Assembly (NCBI GenBank): GCA_008931825.1 | Contig: QXVZ01010347.1 | Coordinates: forward strand, 50,405-114,404 | Reading direction: 5' to 3' | DNA: 64,000 bases | Origin: Phallusia fumigata | Lineage: Eukaryota > Chordata > Ascidiacea > Phlebobranchia > Ascidiidae | Shown: piece by piece, positions 62,501-64,000 of the stretch | Position numbering within the stretch: the first letter of the stretch is position 1 | How the letters are laid out: each line of letters starts with the position of its first letter | Translations under genes and position numbers: made by a program | The notes under the pieces: model-generated | Databases searched by the model: none | Told to the model about the DNA's origin: nothing | The model's input: only the letters and a program-made list of their open reading frames with translations

Positions 62501-64000
62501 CATCATCTATACCGCTGTAATGAAAGTTTAAGTCGAAGTTATGTTTTATTAGTATGATACTAAACTTGGACTTGTTTATAGATTTTGATTATTACCTGAC
62601 AGTCGGAGGGGCAACTACGGAATATTGTAAAGGTCACATCAGTGATGTGTTGAGTGGAAGCGGCCTTAATTACAATGTAAAAGACAGAACTGAGGAGCTC
62701 ACAATGTTAAGCTTGCAAGGACCGAAAAGGTTAGTTCACTTACCTTCGCAAAGTTATTTTGACTGTTTTTGAATTTCATGCTGCTCTACTTGCTAATGTG
62801 TTAGTTGCATACACAGTCGTTTGCTGGAAGAAGAGTTCGAGAGTGTATTGTAAACTTACCTTTAACCCTTTTGCATATATTTGTTAAGTCAAACAGTACT
62901 GAAGGACCTGATTGAAGGCGATCTCCCAAAAAATCTGAAATTTGGCCATTTTGCCTTGAGTAATATTGCTGGAATTGATGTGGGAGTCACTAGGCAAGTT
63001 AGAATACTTTGGTATCCACATACTGCTTCTCGTTTATATGNAAGGCGATCTCCCGATAAATCTGAAATTCGGCCATTTTGCCTTAAGCAACATTGCTGGA
63101 ATTGATGTAGGCGTCACTAGGCAAGTTGAAATACTTCGGTATCCATGCTATATTCTCGGTAATATGCCTTAAACTCGCCACTTGGCTTTTAGACTTTCGT
63201 TTGTCGGGGAGATGGGATATGAAATTTCGTGCGAGAGTCAACACGCTGTCAAAGTTTATGAAGCAATCATGCGAGAAGCAGAGAAGCACGGTGGATGTGA
63301 CGCGGGATATCGGGCAATGGAATCACTCAGCATTGAAGCAGGTTAGCAGCAACGTTTGGCGAAAAACCTGTTAAAAGATTACAAAAATGCGTAATTTTCG
63401 CACAGGTTGTTTGTGTGTCGAAATTACTTTAGATCAGTAGTTTAGCCGTTTCAACTTCGATATCATAGATTATGGTTTTTGGGGGCACATTATTTTCGCT
63501 CGGTTGAGTGGCCGTGACTGGTATCGCCCGGCTGCTAACCCGCAAGAAAAAAATGTTGGGCGACCGACCGACGTGGTTTAGGATATTATGACGTATCAGT
63601 TGACTATATATTAGTGGCCTTTCTGTCGTTTTTTCTAGAAAACTTAAATTTTCCCGCTATGATGAGGTACACACGCATGACGAATGTCGTCAATAACAGG
63701 TGGAAAGCGTTTGATAATTTTCATGACAGAATTAGACATCCAGCTCAATCAAAGTGCAATATTCAGCAAACTTTACTCGAACACTGAGCATCATTTTAAT
63801 GTTCGACCAAGCGTAATAAACAGTGTAAAATACCGGAATTTACCTTTCGTTTGGCGGAAACAAGCAATTTTGATTCCAGATGACAAGCCTTCAAATATTC
63901 TTGCCACCATTTGCCTTTCACAATTTAGGTTTTTGCAGAACTTTCTTTTTTTTGTCTTACATCAGGTTTGCACCACTGGGGCCATAGTCTGCGTACTGAC
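56554..64000 (+). CDS. SARDH: Sarcosine dehydrogenase, copy B, with a one-base frameshift; continues past window
   Basis: Paralogue of copy A with matching intron positions. Exons: 56554-56627, 56697-56938, 58581-58759, 59184-59363, 59465-59614, 59674-59852, 59951-60080, 60175-60352, 60687-60828, 61510-61710, 61930-62161, 62582-62729, 62889-62993, 63193-63341, 63966 onward. The start [12 protein letters not shown] plus exon two gives a basic targeting peptide before [10 protein letters not shown] and AGTTWHTAG (covalent FAD His). Later blocks are [41 protein letters not shown] and [11 protein letters not shown]. Exon 59674-59852 is 179 nt where phase demands 180. After YIKRQG the frame is lost by one base at a run of four G (59799-59802), and the expected [12 protein letters not shown] is readable one frame over. 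Two introns start with GC (59853 and 62994). Everything else is intact and conserved, so a sequencing error is as likely as a recent loss of function. Confidence 0.9.
57634..58003. mobile_element. Non-autonomous hAT-type MITE, 370 bp, with exact 8-bp target duplication
   Basis: The element starts CAGTGGTTCTCAACATAAG. The reverse complement of its other end starts CAGTAGTTCTTAACCGCG, so the terminal inverted repeats match at 12 of the first 14 bases. It is flanked on both sides by the identical octamer GTATAAAT (57626-57633 and 58004-58011). An 8-bp target duplication and CAGTGGTTCTCAA-type ends are hallmarks of hAT elements. There is no transposase frame inside. It sits in the 1.6-kb intron of SARDH-B between 56938 and 58581. 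Confidence 0.85.
59080..59158 (+). pseudogene. Degenerate tRNA-Tyr-like sequence (tRNA pseudogene or SINE head)
   Basis: In a SARDH-B intron. From about 59089 the D-arm and anticodon-stem part (GAGTTGATAGAGCGGTGG, then ACTGTA) matches the eukaryotic tRNA-Tyr(GUA) consensus at 23 of 26 positions. A roughly 12-base insertion stands where the tRNA-Tyr intron belongs, then GGTCGCTG, and then a poor B box (CTGGTTAGGCTCGGG). The acceptor stem does not pair well, so it is not a working tRNA. Confidence 0.6.
62915..63166 (+). repeat. Direct duplication of about 125 bp across an N in SARDH-B
   Basis: 62915-63040 and 63042-63166 are diverged copies of the end of one SARDH-B exon ([23 protein letters not shown]) plus the start of the following intron. 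The N at 63041 separates them. The first copy was used in the gene model because it is joined to a splice acceptor at 62888. Both copies keep the GC donor (ACTAG then GCAAGTT). Confidence 0.85.

Noticed and set aside
1-64000. CRISPR arrays, prokaryotic operon signals, rRNA genes, intact tRNA genes
   Set aside because: Sequence is eukaryotic with spliceosomal introns; no such structures were seen apart from tRNA-like relics.

Overview
The window looks like nuclear DNA of an invertebrate chordate, most likely an ascidian tunicate (Ciona-like). This is an inference from compact intron-rich genes, an AT-rich background, a single HIF-alpha gene and chordate-type families. No species-diagnostic marker was tested. 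GT-AG exons were joined by hand. Reading phase is consistent across every junction of the integrin, ERF-like, acidic-repeat, HIF-alpha, SARDH-A and CTHRC1 genes, which supports these models strongly.

Layout, left to right. (1) 342-8149 (+): the 3' part of an integrin alpha subunit gene, with an antisense fragment of an HSPA5/BiP-type chaperone gene in its last intron. (2) 9959-18336 (+): an ETS repressor of the ERF/ETV3 type in 14 coding exons, predicting about 1021 residues. (3) 19824-26725 (+): an unrecognised protein of about 1474 residues, with an arginine/lysine-rich N-terminal half, a 14-residue acidic repeat array and an extremely acidic tail. (4) 30299-30988 (+): an intronless PUDP/HDHD1-type HAD phosphatase, only 173 bp upstream of (5) 31162-37308 (+): sarcosine dehydrogenase copy A, cut off by an assembly gap. 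(6) 37374-38384 (+): CTHRC1, with its 3' exons repeated at 39550-39997. (7) 41231-42971 (-): ETHE1 persulfide dioxygenase, lacking its metal-binding exon at a gap. (8) 47523-54579 (+): a HIF-alpha gene in 19 coding exons, predicting 759 residues. (9) 56554-64000 (+): sarcosine dehydrogenase copy B, running off the window and carrying a one-base frameshift.

The genes do not form one pathway. There is a mitochondrial theme (two sarcosine dehydrogenases and the sulfide-oxidation enzyme ETHE1) around the oxygen-sensing factor HIF-alpha, but nothing shows that they are functionally linked. Six single N characters mark joins. Four of them sit between near-identical direct copies, as expected when allelic contig ends of a polymorphic genome are left unmerged.

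The observations I rate highest are: the charge-segregated 14-residue-repeat protein; the single, degenerate oxygen-degradation proline site in HIF-alpha beside a well-kept FIH asparagine site; the paralogous sarcosine dehydrogenases, one with a frameshift; three GC-AG introns; a complete 370-bp hAT-type MITE with an exact 8-bp target duplication; and a tRNA-Tyr-derived element, both in SARDH-B introns.
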